In this document: one piece after another, positions 45,502-58,200 of the stretch | How positions within the stretch are numbered: position 1 is the first letter of the stretch | Layout: each line of letters starts with the position of its first letter | NCBI GenBank assembly: GCA_032716605.1 | Contig: CM064539.1 | Span: 1,094,590-1,158,589, forward strand | Direction of reading: 5' to 3' | Source: Paralithodes platypus | Taxonomy: Eukaryota > Arthropoda > Malacostraca > Decapoda > Lithodidae | DNA length: 64,000 bases | Notes under the pieces: generated by a model | Database searches by the model: none | Told to the model about the DNA's origin: nothing | The model's input: only the letters and a program-made list of their open reading frames with translations | Made by a program: the position numbers and the translations under genes

Positions 45502-48500
45502 ATACTCAGGCCCAACTCAAGACAGAGCCCGAATAGGAACAACACAACAGAAAACAATGACACACAAAAACAAAATACAAATTCATACACATCTAGGTCG
45601 TCCATGAATTATACCTAACCAGATTGTGTCCGTCCCCAGAACTTAGAGTCGGATAGCCTGCGCGTGGAGCCGCTGGGATACGATGAGTGCGGCTCTACCT
45701 ACTGGTACTTCTACGGCACCCGGCTCTACCGCGAGGACCACTCCCGCTACCACCCACACCGCCGGAAACCCAAAGACAAGGAAGACAAAAGAAAAAAGAA
45801 ACGCAAGAAAAAAGGGCACAAAGGCGACGGTAGCGATGAGGAGGCCGACCTACCCACTCCAGTCTGGCAGGTAAGAGTTAAGGGAGCCCACCTCACTTTT
45901 CTTCTCTTTCTCTCCCTACTGTTTCAAGACGTTTATCCCCATCCAGGTGTCGATTTTTTCCTGGCGGGCTATAGCGAGCCAGCATGTTATGGAGAAATCC
46001 AGCTTCGCTGGAGACATTTTTCTATCGAAAAATTTACAAATTTAGCCAGCTGTCTAACTCATTATCCAAAACGTGGTATAAATCGACACCTGGATGTGGA
46101 TAAGATAAACGTCTTAAAACAGTAGGCTGAATGAGGCCGAATGGATACAAGGACAAGGAAGACAAGAGAAAAAAGAAACGCAAGAAAAAAGGGCACAAAG
46201 GGGACGGGAGCGATGAAGAGGCCGACCTACCCACTCCAGTCTGGCAGGTAACGGTTAAGGGGTGTCTCTGGGTTGTATCCATTCGGCCCCATTCAGCCTA
46301 CTGTTTTAAGACGTTGACCCCCATCCAGGTGTCAATATTTGTCAGCATATACATTTATATACTGTATTTTTGTTTTGACAGCAAGCTAAATTTGTAAATT
46401 TTTCAATAGAAACATTTCTCTGGCAAAGCCGGATTTCTCCATGCAATGCTGTGCCTCCCCTAGAGTTGAAAGAGTGACAGGGCCAAAATCAAGGGACGTT
46501 CGACCCAAAATGCCTGGACACTCAGAGTTTGAAACAATTTAATTTATAGGAAGAGGGAAAGACTGATTCTGGGAGAGAATTCCAGAGCTCAGCTGTTGAA
46601 TAGAAGAAAGACAGAATAATGTTTCACTCTTGGGTTGGAGAGTTGCACAGAGTAGGGGTGGGATTGCGTTGCAAGACGGGTGCTACGTGCTCTACGAAGA
46701 GGGGGTGGTATACACTGAGAGAGCTCTGAGGAACATTGATTATTGTAATAGCGATAGAATAGCAAGAGAGATGCAACATTGCGGCGGAGAGAGAGAGATT
46801 ATAGAGAGTTGGTGAGTGGACGGGAGTTAATGAGACGAAAGGCTTTCTTTGTTACTTTATCTAGGAGTGCGGTGTGAGAGGATCCTCCCCACACATGTGA
46901 ACATGTACGTAGGGCATGTGGTACCCGTCTTGCAACTCAATCCCACCCCTACTCTGTGCAACTCTCCAACCCAAGAGTGAAACGTTACTCTCAAACTTTC
47001 TTCTACTCAACAGCTGAGCTCTGGAACTGTCTCCCAGAATCAGTCTTTCCCTCTTCCTATGACTTAAATTGCTTCAAAGTCTGTGTGTCCAGGCATTTTG
47101 GCTCGAACATCCCTTGATTTTGGCCCTGTCACTCTTTCAACTATGGGGGAGGCACTTGCTATAGGAAGTTATGCCTTTTGCCTCCCTCAATCACATAGAA
47201 AAAAAAAAATCAATACAAGGACACACTGTGCCCCTGTACAGAGCAAGAAGCTGTGCAGGGGTAAAGAACCCCTTGAGGCAGTTGAACACACCCAGCTTCT
47301 GGGAGGCTGCCTTAGCAAGACTGGTAATATGGTCCTTCCAAGTGAGAGCAGAAAAAAAAGAGACACCGAAAATATTGAGAGAAGATGAAGGATTGATTTT
47401 TGTAGTGTTGAAATGTAAGGGATAGTCCCCTGGGAGTTCCGAACGGGTAGATAGATGGAGGAATTGGGTTTTGGAAGCATTAAAGGCAACAAGGTTTTCT
47501 CTACCCCAATTGGAAATAGTAGCTAGATCAGAATTTAAGTGTTTTATGGCTTCATTACGTTTGTGTTTGAGGGATTGCTGGCTGGGGCGTTCAGGAAAAC
47601 TAATTGAGTAGTGTAAAGTAGAGTCGTCTGCGTATGAATGGATGGGGCTGGAGGTACAGTTGAGTAGATCATTATGAAGCGAAGCATGCACGTTCGGGAA
47701 GAGACTCAGACCAAGAGTGAGAGTGGTTGAAATGAGTTATTTGAGAAGTGCGTGCGAAGTTACATGGAGGGATAGACAGACGAATGAGGAAGTAAGAAGG
47801 AGGTGTGGTGTGGAGGTAGATATGCTGGAAAGTGTGAAAAGGAACAACTTGAGATGGTTCGGCCATATGGAGCGTATGGAAAGCGAGAGAATGACTAAGA
47901 GGGTGTACGAGAGCGAGGTGGAAGGACAGAGAGGGAGAGGTGCACCGAAGGAGAGGTGGAAGGATGGAGTGAGGAAGTATATGAATGAAGGCGGTGCTGG
48001 TTGGGAGGAGGGGCGTCGACTGACTGGGGACAGAGGTTCATGGGGGCAGTTCGTTCGTGGCCACCCCTTCAGGGATCACGGCGTCAGGCAATAGATAGAT
48101 AGATAGATAGAAAAAAATGGGAGGTAGAACAGAGCCCTGAGGAACACCAGAGTTGATAGGAGGAGAAAGTGAGCGATGGCCGTCCACAACCGCAGCTATG
48201 GAACGGCCGGAAAGGAAATTAGAGACAAAGGCACAGATGGAGGGATAGAAACCGAAGGAGGGTAGTTTAGAAGTTAAAGATTTGTGCCAGACTCTATCGA
48301 AGGCCTTCGATGTGTCTTGTGAGAGTTTTACCAAGGGCAATGATAACTTAAGTTCAATACCTGGACGTTCACTGATTCACTTTGTATACATTTTCCTTCA
48401 ACAGGTTCAGTGTTTCTCCGAGGATGACTGGAACAAACTAGCAGATGAATTCCGAGAGTCGTGCGAGTCGCGGCTGGAGCGCAGTCTGTACCACACACTC

Positions 48501-51500
48501 AGAGATGACTTCCTCCCGGAGATACCTCGCTTGTTTCAGGAAAAGGAAAAGGTTGGTTATCATTATATTGGTGACGGTTTATACCCGTCCTGGTGGTGTA
48601 ATGGTTAGGGTGTTTACAAATCTGTTTGTGATAACCCAGGTTCGAATCCCGGTGGATCACATATACGATTTCATTAATTTCATTGGAGGTGTTTGGTGTC
48701 GTGGTGAAATTAATACAAATATAGAATATGAAGGGTACGCCTGGAAGTGTGGTGGGCGGGCTTGTGGCTTCGGCTTCGCTGCATGTCTGCCTGCCGAGAT
48801 CGGAACCTCTCCGGGTGGTCGGGGGCCGGGGGAGTGCTGGAGGGACCTTGGTGACCCTGGTCTCTGTGTCTTCTCCGGGATGACCTAGATGTGTGTGAAT
48901 TTGTATTTTGTTTTTGTGTGTTTATTGTTTTCTGTTGTGTTGTCCCTATTCTGGCTCTGTCTTGAGTCAGGCCCCCCCCCCCCCAAAAAAAAAGGAAAAG
49001 TGAGGATTGGGCCTGAGTATATAGATAGATAGATAGATAGATCATTTGAGACAAACCTTTAGCTTAAAGTTGATAGGCCTAACTTATGTTTTATCAATTA
49101 TGGAAAAATAAAAATACTTATGTTGTTAACAATATCAATGTGTGATGGGCGGGTGCCCAACCCCGAAAAGGGTTGAAATAGGGGAGCTATCCCCCCCGCC
49201 AAAGGCGGCTTTCTAGGGCCTTTCCTAGCTGATGCTGAGAGGATTGGGTTCTAGTCATGTGGTGATGGGCTGGTCTATCAGAGTGAGAACTGAGCGATCT
49301 CTGCCATACCCATAGCTTACTCTGACTGTTCCTTTTACTTATATATTTTCTAGATCTCAAGTGACGGCGTCTCTTGCGTGGATTGACCTCCTAATCTACC
49401 AATATTGAAAGCCAAAGCATCACATCTTTCCTTTGCCCCTCAACTTTCTCTTCATAATTGCTGAGGGGCACAGGGCCCTGGGTGGGGCTTTGGTTTCCCG
49501 GGCGTTTCCGCACCCTCCTCAGCTCCCCGCCATGGAGTGGCTTCGGTCACCCAGGCTTTATTGTGGTCGGCAGGGAGGGTTCTGTGGGGGCGCTCGGTTA
49601 TGGCCTTGGCCTTGCTCGGGGCCTTGGGGCTGTTCGGCCAGGCAGCTTGGGGAAAAACAACAACAACAACAACAATATCAATGTTGACTTGTATGGCGTA
49701 GAGAGATTAAAATATCTCTTGGCGGGATAATTTAGCTCCTCTCTGCTTAGCTTGTGTAATCATGGGTAAACACAAAATATATAATTAATTATATTCAATA
49801 TACTCAGGCCCAATCCCCACTTTTCTTATTTTTTTCTCTTTCCTTTTTTTTTTTTTTTTTTTCTTTTTTTTTCCTCATTTTAATATCCCATGGGGAAAAA
49901 AAAGGGGTGAAGAAAAAAAACAAAAAACAAAAAACAAAAAAAAAAATAAAAAAAAAAGGTTATAGCCCCTTTGAGCTGAGACTCGGCCCATGGTGGTGAG
50001 CGTTAATTTTTGCTCATTTCGCCCTTGTCTACCGGCGACGTCCTTTTTGTTATATTCCGAGTACTATTACGCGACTATATTCAGTTTCGGAAGGGCCTCC
50101 AGCAATTAACAGTCTTCGAACTATCTCGCTTAATAATTTTTACTAACACAGAGGCCAGCCCTATGAGTGTCTCGTCATGTGACTCAGTGGTCTGGTTAAA
50201 CTACGGTATTAAAAAAAAACAAAAAAACACTAAAACAGATCCTTCATAAAATCGTCTACATATAGCTAGAATAGAATACAAAAGACGTCGTCAGTACAGA
50301 AGGGGTTAATAGTGATAATGAGTGTTTATTATCTTTATTTATGATTTCTTATGTTTATAGGTGATATAATTATTGTGACATACACCATAATGCATCATCC
50401 AAGGATGCATGATGGGCTTGGCTTCATGGTTAACATTTTGTGAACGCCACGGGTGCCCAATAGTTGATTTATTTGTTTATTTTTGGCATAGTGACCATTC
50501 CACTGACCTAGATGTGTGTGAATTTGTATTTTGTTTTTGTGTGTTCATTGTTTTCTGTTGTGTTGTCCCTATTCTGGCTCTGTCTACCTCCCCCTTAACA
50601 GTACAGTACACTTAACAAAGGACTTTACACTGTAAAGAATGAATCCTTTAATGTCGACTTCTCTTACCAGATCCAAAGAAAGCGGATGATGGAGTTTGCC
50701 CCGCGGAGATCGTCGGGCCGGGTCCAGAAGCTGAAGGAGAAGAAAGAGGAAGAAGAGAAGAAGATGGCCATAGAAATTGTGGAACAGGAGAAGAGGAGAC
50801 AACTGGAGGAAGAGAAGAAGAAGAAGAAGAAAGAGGAGGAGTCCGTGGCGGCGGAGAAAGTAGAACGGTCAGTTGTTGTTTGTTTTTTATGCTAGACGCC
50901 GTAATTCCCGTGAAGGGGTGGCCATGAACATTAGGCGTTTGTCACGAATTACTATAGTCTATTCGCTGTAAGTAGGCGATAATTCATGACCTCTAACCTT
51001 TGTAACTCGAATACTACTAGAGTAATCGAGCTAATATTTATACCATTTGGGAAGAGTCAGTCAAGAAATAGACGTGGAAATTTACAGCCAATTTGCTCTA
51101 GCCCTTTTTGAGTTACAGAGGATAGAGTTAATTATTTCTCGCCTACTTACAGCGAATAGACTATAGGTCAAGTTGCCCGGGCTTGACATCTACCAATAAC
51201 ATTTTGACTGAGCGGGTTTTACCTCCTGACCCTTTGATCAGCAGCTGGCACTTTACTGACTATGTCACAGTGTTGACATTAGATAAATTGTTTGACTATA
51301 CTCTGTACAGAGTTTGTAGGTAAAGATTTTCCTTTGTCTGAACTTCATTTTCGAGCTGTCTCAAGAGTTAAGTAATAGAATTATTTTCTAATTACAAAAT
51401 ACCTTTATAAAATTAATTCTTCTTGTTATGTCCACAAGGGGGAAGGGGGCTAGGAATCCTCCTCCCTTGGTATAAGTCTCCTACTCGACGAAACAGAGAA

Positions 51501-53144
51501 ACGGGCGAGGGAACGCGAAAGTGGTCCCGGTACCCTGAGAATAGGAACTTTTAATGTTATTTCTGTTTGGGCTTGTCTTGTGTTGGCCACCCCCAGCAAT
51601 GGGGTAGATGCATACATACATTCATACATACATACATACATACATACATACATACTATTACATACATACTATTACATACATACATACATACATGTCTGCA
51701 AATATAAAAAAATCCGCTGCAAAGGAAGGACAAATCTGAACCTATTTATAACAGAGTACTGTATACTGTACAATAATTTCAGTTATTTTTAACTAAGCAT
51801 TAAAGGTCAACTCCAGGGATGAAACTTATTCAAACTACAATGTCCATTGGGATCTGCTTGGTTTTAGGGATATGATACTGAAGAACTTTCATCAATGTGT
51901 CCTAACAACATAGAAATATAGCTTAGGTAACTTATTTTATGTGGCGATAACTGGCGTGTTTACCATGACGTCACAGACGTCAATGGCGGCAATACTCAAC
52001 ATAGGAACTAGATGAATCTGTGGTGTTTTTTATGTGAATAAGTTTGCTACCTGGGCGATACGGTTTCCGACAGAGGGGGGGGGGGGAGCTGAAGCTGAAG
52101 CTGGCTCCATTGCTAGAGTCAGAAGTGGCTGGGGAAAGTTTAGAGAGCTGTTGCCACTCTTAACCATGAGAGGGCTACCACCCCACCTTAAAGGGAAGGT
52201 GTATACCTCGTGTGTTAGGAGTGCGATGACCTATGCCTCGGAGACGTGGCCGGTTAAAGCGGAGGATATCAATAGAATGGAACGGAATGAGAAGAGAATG
52301 GTGAGATGGATATGTGGGGTTAACCTCAGGGACGGGGTATGGAGCGAGGAATTAAGTAGGCGTCTGGACATAGGAGTGTCGGTGAAGTGATGCGCACGAG
52401 CCGACTTGGTTGGTTTGGACATGTGGAGAGAATGGATGATCAGAACTGGGTGAAGAAATGCCGGACTGTGAACGTGGGGGGAGCTGCGCGTAGGGGTGGA
52501 CCTAGAATGACATGGGATCAGGTACGCCGGTCAGATCTCAAAATATAGAACTTGGCAACAGAGGCAGCCCTTGACAGGGCCGCCTGGAAAGCCGCCAGTT
52601 AGGACACAACAAATACATGTGGCACTCCAAGGACTCGAACCTAGGACATTCACACCAAAATTCCGCGCGCTTATAGTCTATCGTTTGCTAGCTTGGTCGA
52701 TAACCATCTCAACGTTTGTTTACAAATTTCAGGAAAGTGGTGAAAGAAGTGGTGAAGGAAGAAGAACTACCTGAGGATCCTCCCATTCAGCCTACTATTT
52801 TAAGACGTTTACCCCCATCCAGGTGTCAATATTTTCCTGGCGAGCGGTAGCGAGCCAGCATATGTATATATATTTTTTGACAGCAAGCTAAATTTGTAAA
52901 TTTTTCGATAGAAAAATTTCTTCGGCGAAGCCGGATTGCTCCATACAATGCTGGCTCGCTATCGCTCACCAGGAAGAAATCGACACCTGGATGGGGATAA
53001 ATGTATTAAAACAGTTGGCTGAATGGGGCCGAATGAATACAAGCCAGGGAAAGAGAGTAAAGGAGAGAAAGATAAAAAAAAGCCGGTGACCCCCCTTAAT
53101 TAAAGCAAAATAATAATTCTTTATAAATTTCAGGAAAGTGGTGA

Positions 53145-53175
<31 letters not shown>

Positions 53176-56100
53176 AGAAGAAGAAGAAGAAGAAGAAGAA
53201 TTACCCGAGGATCCTCCCAAGCCCCCCCCAGCAGCAGCGCCATCGGTCAAGACGCCGCGGGAGAAGAAGAAAACCGACATCCTCAAAACTGAAGCCCACA
53301 AGATTGAAACACCAAAAATTGAGACCGAGACCCCATTTATTGAGAGCCAGAAAGCGGAGAATCTCAAAACGGAGAAGGTCGAGAGCGTGAGGCCGGAAAT
53401 CCCCGAGGTCGACACCCACAAGACGGACGTACCGGAGGTGAAGTGTAACAAGAAGATAGAACCCAAGACGGAGACCAAACCTGTGACCACCACTACCACC
53501 ACCACCACCCCTGCTGTTGACGACAATGATGACAACTCCGACAACAATATTGAGATCATCTGGGAGCAACCCGCGCCAAAGAAGGTAAATAATGGACGAA
53601 TTAACTCTGAAAACATTGACTGAATGGCTAGGTGACCGGTCAACTCAACCAGTAGACCATTTCAACCAGTACCAAATCAACCAATACGGTTAGGTTAGTA
53701 CCCATATTTTGGCACTGGTTTGGTTGGTCTGGGTTAATTTGGCACTGGTTGAGAGCTACTGGTTGAAATGGTCTACTGGTTGAGATGACATGGAACCGAA
53801 TGGCTATAGGTAGCGCCAACGAACTTGACAATAATCTAGATCCCCGAACTCTCTGTAACTCAAAAGGGCCGAGAGCAAACTGGCTGTAAATATCCACAAC
53901 TATTTCCTGGTGGACTGTTCCCAAATGAGAGAAACGTCAGCCCGATTGCTTTCATTCATTTTGAGTTATAAGAAGTTAAGGGGTCAAGATTATTGTCAAG
54001 TTCGCTGGCGCTACCTATAGTAACTCCTTTAGTACAGTGGAGCCTTTCTTCCTTTTATTAAACTGTTATTAGCCGTCCGGCTTTATTACATCATTCTTCT
54101 AGGATCCTCTAATTTTATATCTCTCTACTCCCCAGGTCAACAAAGTAGGTCGTCCTCGTAAGAACAGCATACAGGAGAAGAAGAAGAGCCCAGTGGAGGA
54201 GAAAGAGAAAGACAAGGACAAGGTGGTGGGAGGGAGCGTAGGGAGGAAGCCCGGTAGGAAGCCTGGAAGAAAACCCGGAAGAAAACCTGGCTCTACCAAC
54301 AAACAGACAGCGGTAAGTTATTAGATATCTCGTTGGTGTTTTCATGAGTGTTTTTTTAGCAAAGGTGAGCTTGTATTCAATGACTGGCTCAAGAGTGTTA
54401 ACTTTGGCAGTGAGGCACTGGAGATGGTGGACACGTTTTGCTACTTGGGAGATACCCTCTCTGCTGGTGGTGGGGCCGAGGCCGCCACTATCGCCAGAAT
54501 AAGATGCGGCTGGGAAAAGTTTAGAGAACTTTTGCCACTACTTGTCATGAGAAGACTCCCTCTCCCCTTGAAGGGAAAGGTGTACGCTTCATGCGTTAGA
54601 AGCCCAATGACATATGCTTCAGAAACATGGCCTGTCAAAGTGGATGATATCAACAGAATGGAATGTAACAAGATGAGGATGGTGAGATGGATGTGTGGGG
54701 CCAAACTGCAAGATAGGATATCTAGTGAAGAGCTAAGGAGAAGGTTAGGTATCAAGAGTATCAGTGATGAGATGTGTACTAGTAGGCTTGGATGGTTTGG
54801 ACATGTGGAGAGGATGGATGAACTAAGTTGGGTGAAAAGATGCAAGTCCATGAATGTGGAGGGAGCTGCACTAAGGGGCGGACCAAGAAAGATGTAGGAT
54901 AGGACTTTGCAGTCTGATCTTAAATTAAAATGTAAAACTTGCAAACTAAACAAACCAAAATTAGGACAAGGACAATATAAAGTCAAATTAAATTATCAAA
55001 ATCGCTATGTGGAAACAACGCTTACTAAAATGAAAATTATTAAATAAAAGAACACAATCCACCACATAGGGTGTACATTACTACATGAGCAAGTTAATCT
55101 GTTTCCCAAGCAAACTAATCGCACATATAACAACGCACTATCGTCACGTTAAAGGAATTAGTCAAGTTTGGGAAGTCCGGGACGTTCTGGTAAATTTTAC
55201 TAAACTCTGCATGAATAAAGAAACTATATGTTAAATGTCAAAATATTATTTAAAATCAAATTTGCAACATGACAAGACATTAACAATAGTACAAAATACA
55301 AATATTGATAAAATATCTATACTATTACAAAATAATATATAAAATACAGTACAGCACTCACTAACGATAGTGCTATCGGGTAGGTACCTGTAAGCATAGC
55401 ATGCCTCAAGTGACCCCTATCAATAACTACCCTACAAATAACCTACATTTATCGCACAAATAAACTAAGGAAATCGCAAAAGCAAGCAATTGATACTATC
55501 GACAATGAATACATATAATATAAAGACAAATAATTGCAAAATATGAAGTAACAACAGATTTAAACAAAGAGTACTCTTTTAACCCGTACAGCCCCAGCGA
55601 CGCGTCTGACGCGTCGGCGATGTATGTAACGCACAGCCCCAGAGACGCGCCTGACGCGTCACCCTAATTGCGCCGACCGTAACCTCAGGTGTAGCCACTC
55701 AAGAGGGCTCAGATTTGTATGGGAACTGTGTACGTATCCCACGCAACCGTGCCGATGGTTGAAAACTCTCAAAGTCTACGTGCGTGCGTGCGAGCGCGCA
55801 ATAACCTGTTTTTTTGGGATAATTGCCTTCAATTTTTTACTCTTGTAAAATCCGTTTTCGGGGGCTCTGTAGGACCATTTTTAAAGCTTTTTGAGCGGTT
55901 TTTCGTGGTTTTTCCTTCATTCCTAACCCATTCGCTATTGTTTCTGGAATAAAACCATTTTTTGAAAACCGGCCGGGTTCTGGTGCGCAAACATTACAAA
56001 ACTAGCCGGGGCTCCACGGGTTAACAAGAACAATCAATTTAAAAAATCATCAATATTAATATTAATAATCAAAGAACCTGACAAGTGAGGCAGCTCTTAA

Positions 56101-58061
56101 CAGGGCTGCCTGGAACACCGCCATTAGAACTTGAGACCAGAACCGCATTTTGTGTGAATGACATCCCCTGAATGTTATTATAATGTAAAACTTGCAAAAT
56201 AAACAAACCAGAACTGGGATGACACAGGGCGGGTGCCCAACCCCGAAAGGGGTTGAAATAGGGGAGCTATCCCCCCGCCAAAGGCAGCTTTCTAGGGCCT
56301 TTCCTAGCTGTTGCTGAGAGGATTGGGTTCTAGTCTTGTGGTGATGGGCTGGTCTATCAGAGTGAGAACTGAGCGATCTCTGCCATACCCATAGCTTACT
56401 CTGACTGTGCCTTTGACTTGTATATTTTCTAGATCTCGAGTGGAGTCTTTTCCGTGGATTGACCTCCCAATCTACCAAGATTGGAAGCCAAAGCGTCACA
56501 TTTTTCCTTTGTCCCTCAACTTTCTCTTCATAATTGCTGAGGGGCACAGGGCCTTGGGTGGGCCTTTGGCTTTCCGGGTGTTTCCTCACCCTCCTCAGCT
56601 CCCCGCCATGGAGTGGCTTCGGTCACCCAGGTTTATTGTGGTCGGCAGGGAGGGTTGTGTGGGGGGCGCTCGGTTGTGGCCTTGGCCTTGCTCGGGGCCT
56701 TGGGGCTGTTCGGCCAGGCAGCTTGGGGAACAGCAACAACAACAACAACTGGGATGACACAAGATAAACGCAACGGAACTAATCAAGATCATTATGTGGA
56801 AATAACGCTTAATAACTCAAATTTGAAATAAATGAACACAATCAATTACCAGTCAACCACCCCTACTGCTGCCACCACCGCCTCCCTTATCAAAAACTGT
56901 GTTGGTGGTGTAATGGTTTAGGTGCTTTCGCTCTGGTTGTGGTGTCCCGAGTTGGAATCCCGGGAGGACCATATACTTTCATTACTGTGTTGGTGGTGTA
57001 ATGGTTTAGATGCTTATGTTCTGGGTGTGGTGTCCCGAGTTGGAATCCCGGGAGGACCATATGCTTTCATTAGTTTATTCAAGTACGGTGGCACTAATAA
57101 GTCATGTCTCAGCTGTCATTACGTTTGGCTTGCTCTGTGCTGTATTACTGTCTGTCAGATGTTGAATAGGGTGGGAAAGTGAAGGAACATGGTTGTATAT
57201 CTCACTCAAAAAGAATAAATCATGTGTAAATATTGCTGATACCAATTATTGACCAAACATAATTGGTGCCGAGACATCACTTATTAGGCCGACCGTACAT
57301 TGGGGTTTGTAATTGAGGATTAATGTTAAGAACGGGGTGTTACTTAATAACTTCTTTAGATGCTTATGTTCTGGGTGTGGTGTCCTGAGTTGGAATCCCG
57401 GGAGGACCATATGCTTTCATTAGTTTATTCAAGTGCATTGGGGTTTGTAATTGATGATTAATGTTAAGAACGGGGTGTTACTTATTGCTGTGGTAATTTC
57501 CAGGCAACCACTCCTACTGCCGCTGCCACCACCGATGCCCCGGACGCTACGCCAACATCCACTGATCCACCGGTGCCCACGGATGAGGTGGTGGTGTTGG
57601 ATGATGATGAAGAGGAAGAAGAGGAAGAACAGGAGAGCACTAAACCACAAGTAAGAAGATTAAGGGGAGATGGGTCGTTTTTCTGGAGTGTTTTTTTTTT
57701 AAAGCTTGATGAAGGTCTAGCGAGGAAACTATAAAATAGATGACTATACTGTACTGTATAAATAAATAAATAGACCCCTCAAAATAAACCACTGTCCCCC
57801 TCTTAACCGTCTGCATTTGTTGTACAGGTATACAGCGGCAGGAAGACCAACAACTCTCTATCGTCCGTGGCGTTCTCTCTAAACAACGCGGCGGTGGTAG
57901 CGGAACCGGCCGTCGCAACAGTCAACTCTGTCACATCACCGCCCAACAAGAAGAAAGTCAAGAGCGCCCATATGTAAGTTGATTTTATTTTATTTTTTAT
58001 GTTTTATTTATTTATTTATCTATTTATCAAGAGTGCCCACAAGTAGGTTTATTTTTTTTGT

Positions 58062-58098
<37 letters not shown>

Positions 58099-58167
58099 CT
58101 TCACATCACCACCCAATAAGAAGAAAGTCAAGAGCGCCCACATGTAAGTTGATTTATTATATATTAC

Positions 58168-58200
<33 letters not shown>

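Noticed and set aside
46152..46247. E4 copy as a regular exon of the CECR2 model
   Set aside because: Frame and donor fit, but no pyrimidine tract precedes its only AG; kept as a repeat until transcripts show it.
47717..48094. Plus-strand 125-codon frame as a host gene
   Set aside because: It encodes the tail of a LINE polymerase ([19 protein letters not shown]) ending in a TAGA repeat; a retroelement fragment.
48599..48670. Possible functional tRNA gene at the SINE head
   Set aside because: Boxes A and B are good, but the acceptor stem does not pair convincingly and the sequence continues into a SINE body with copies elsewhere.
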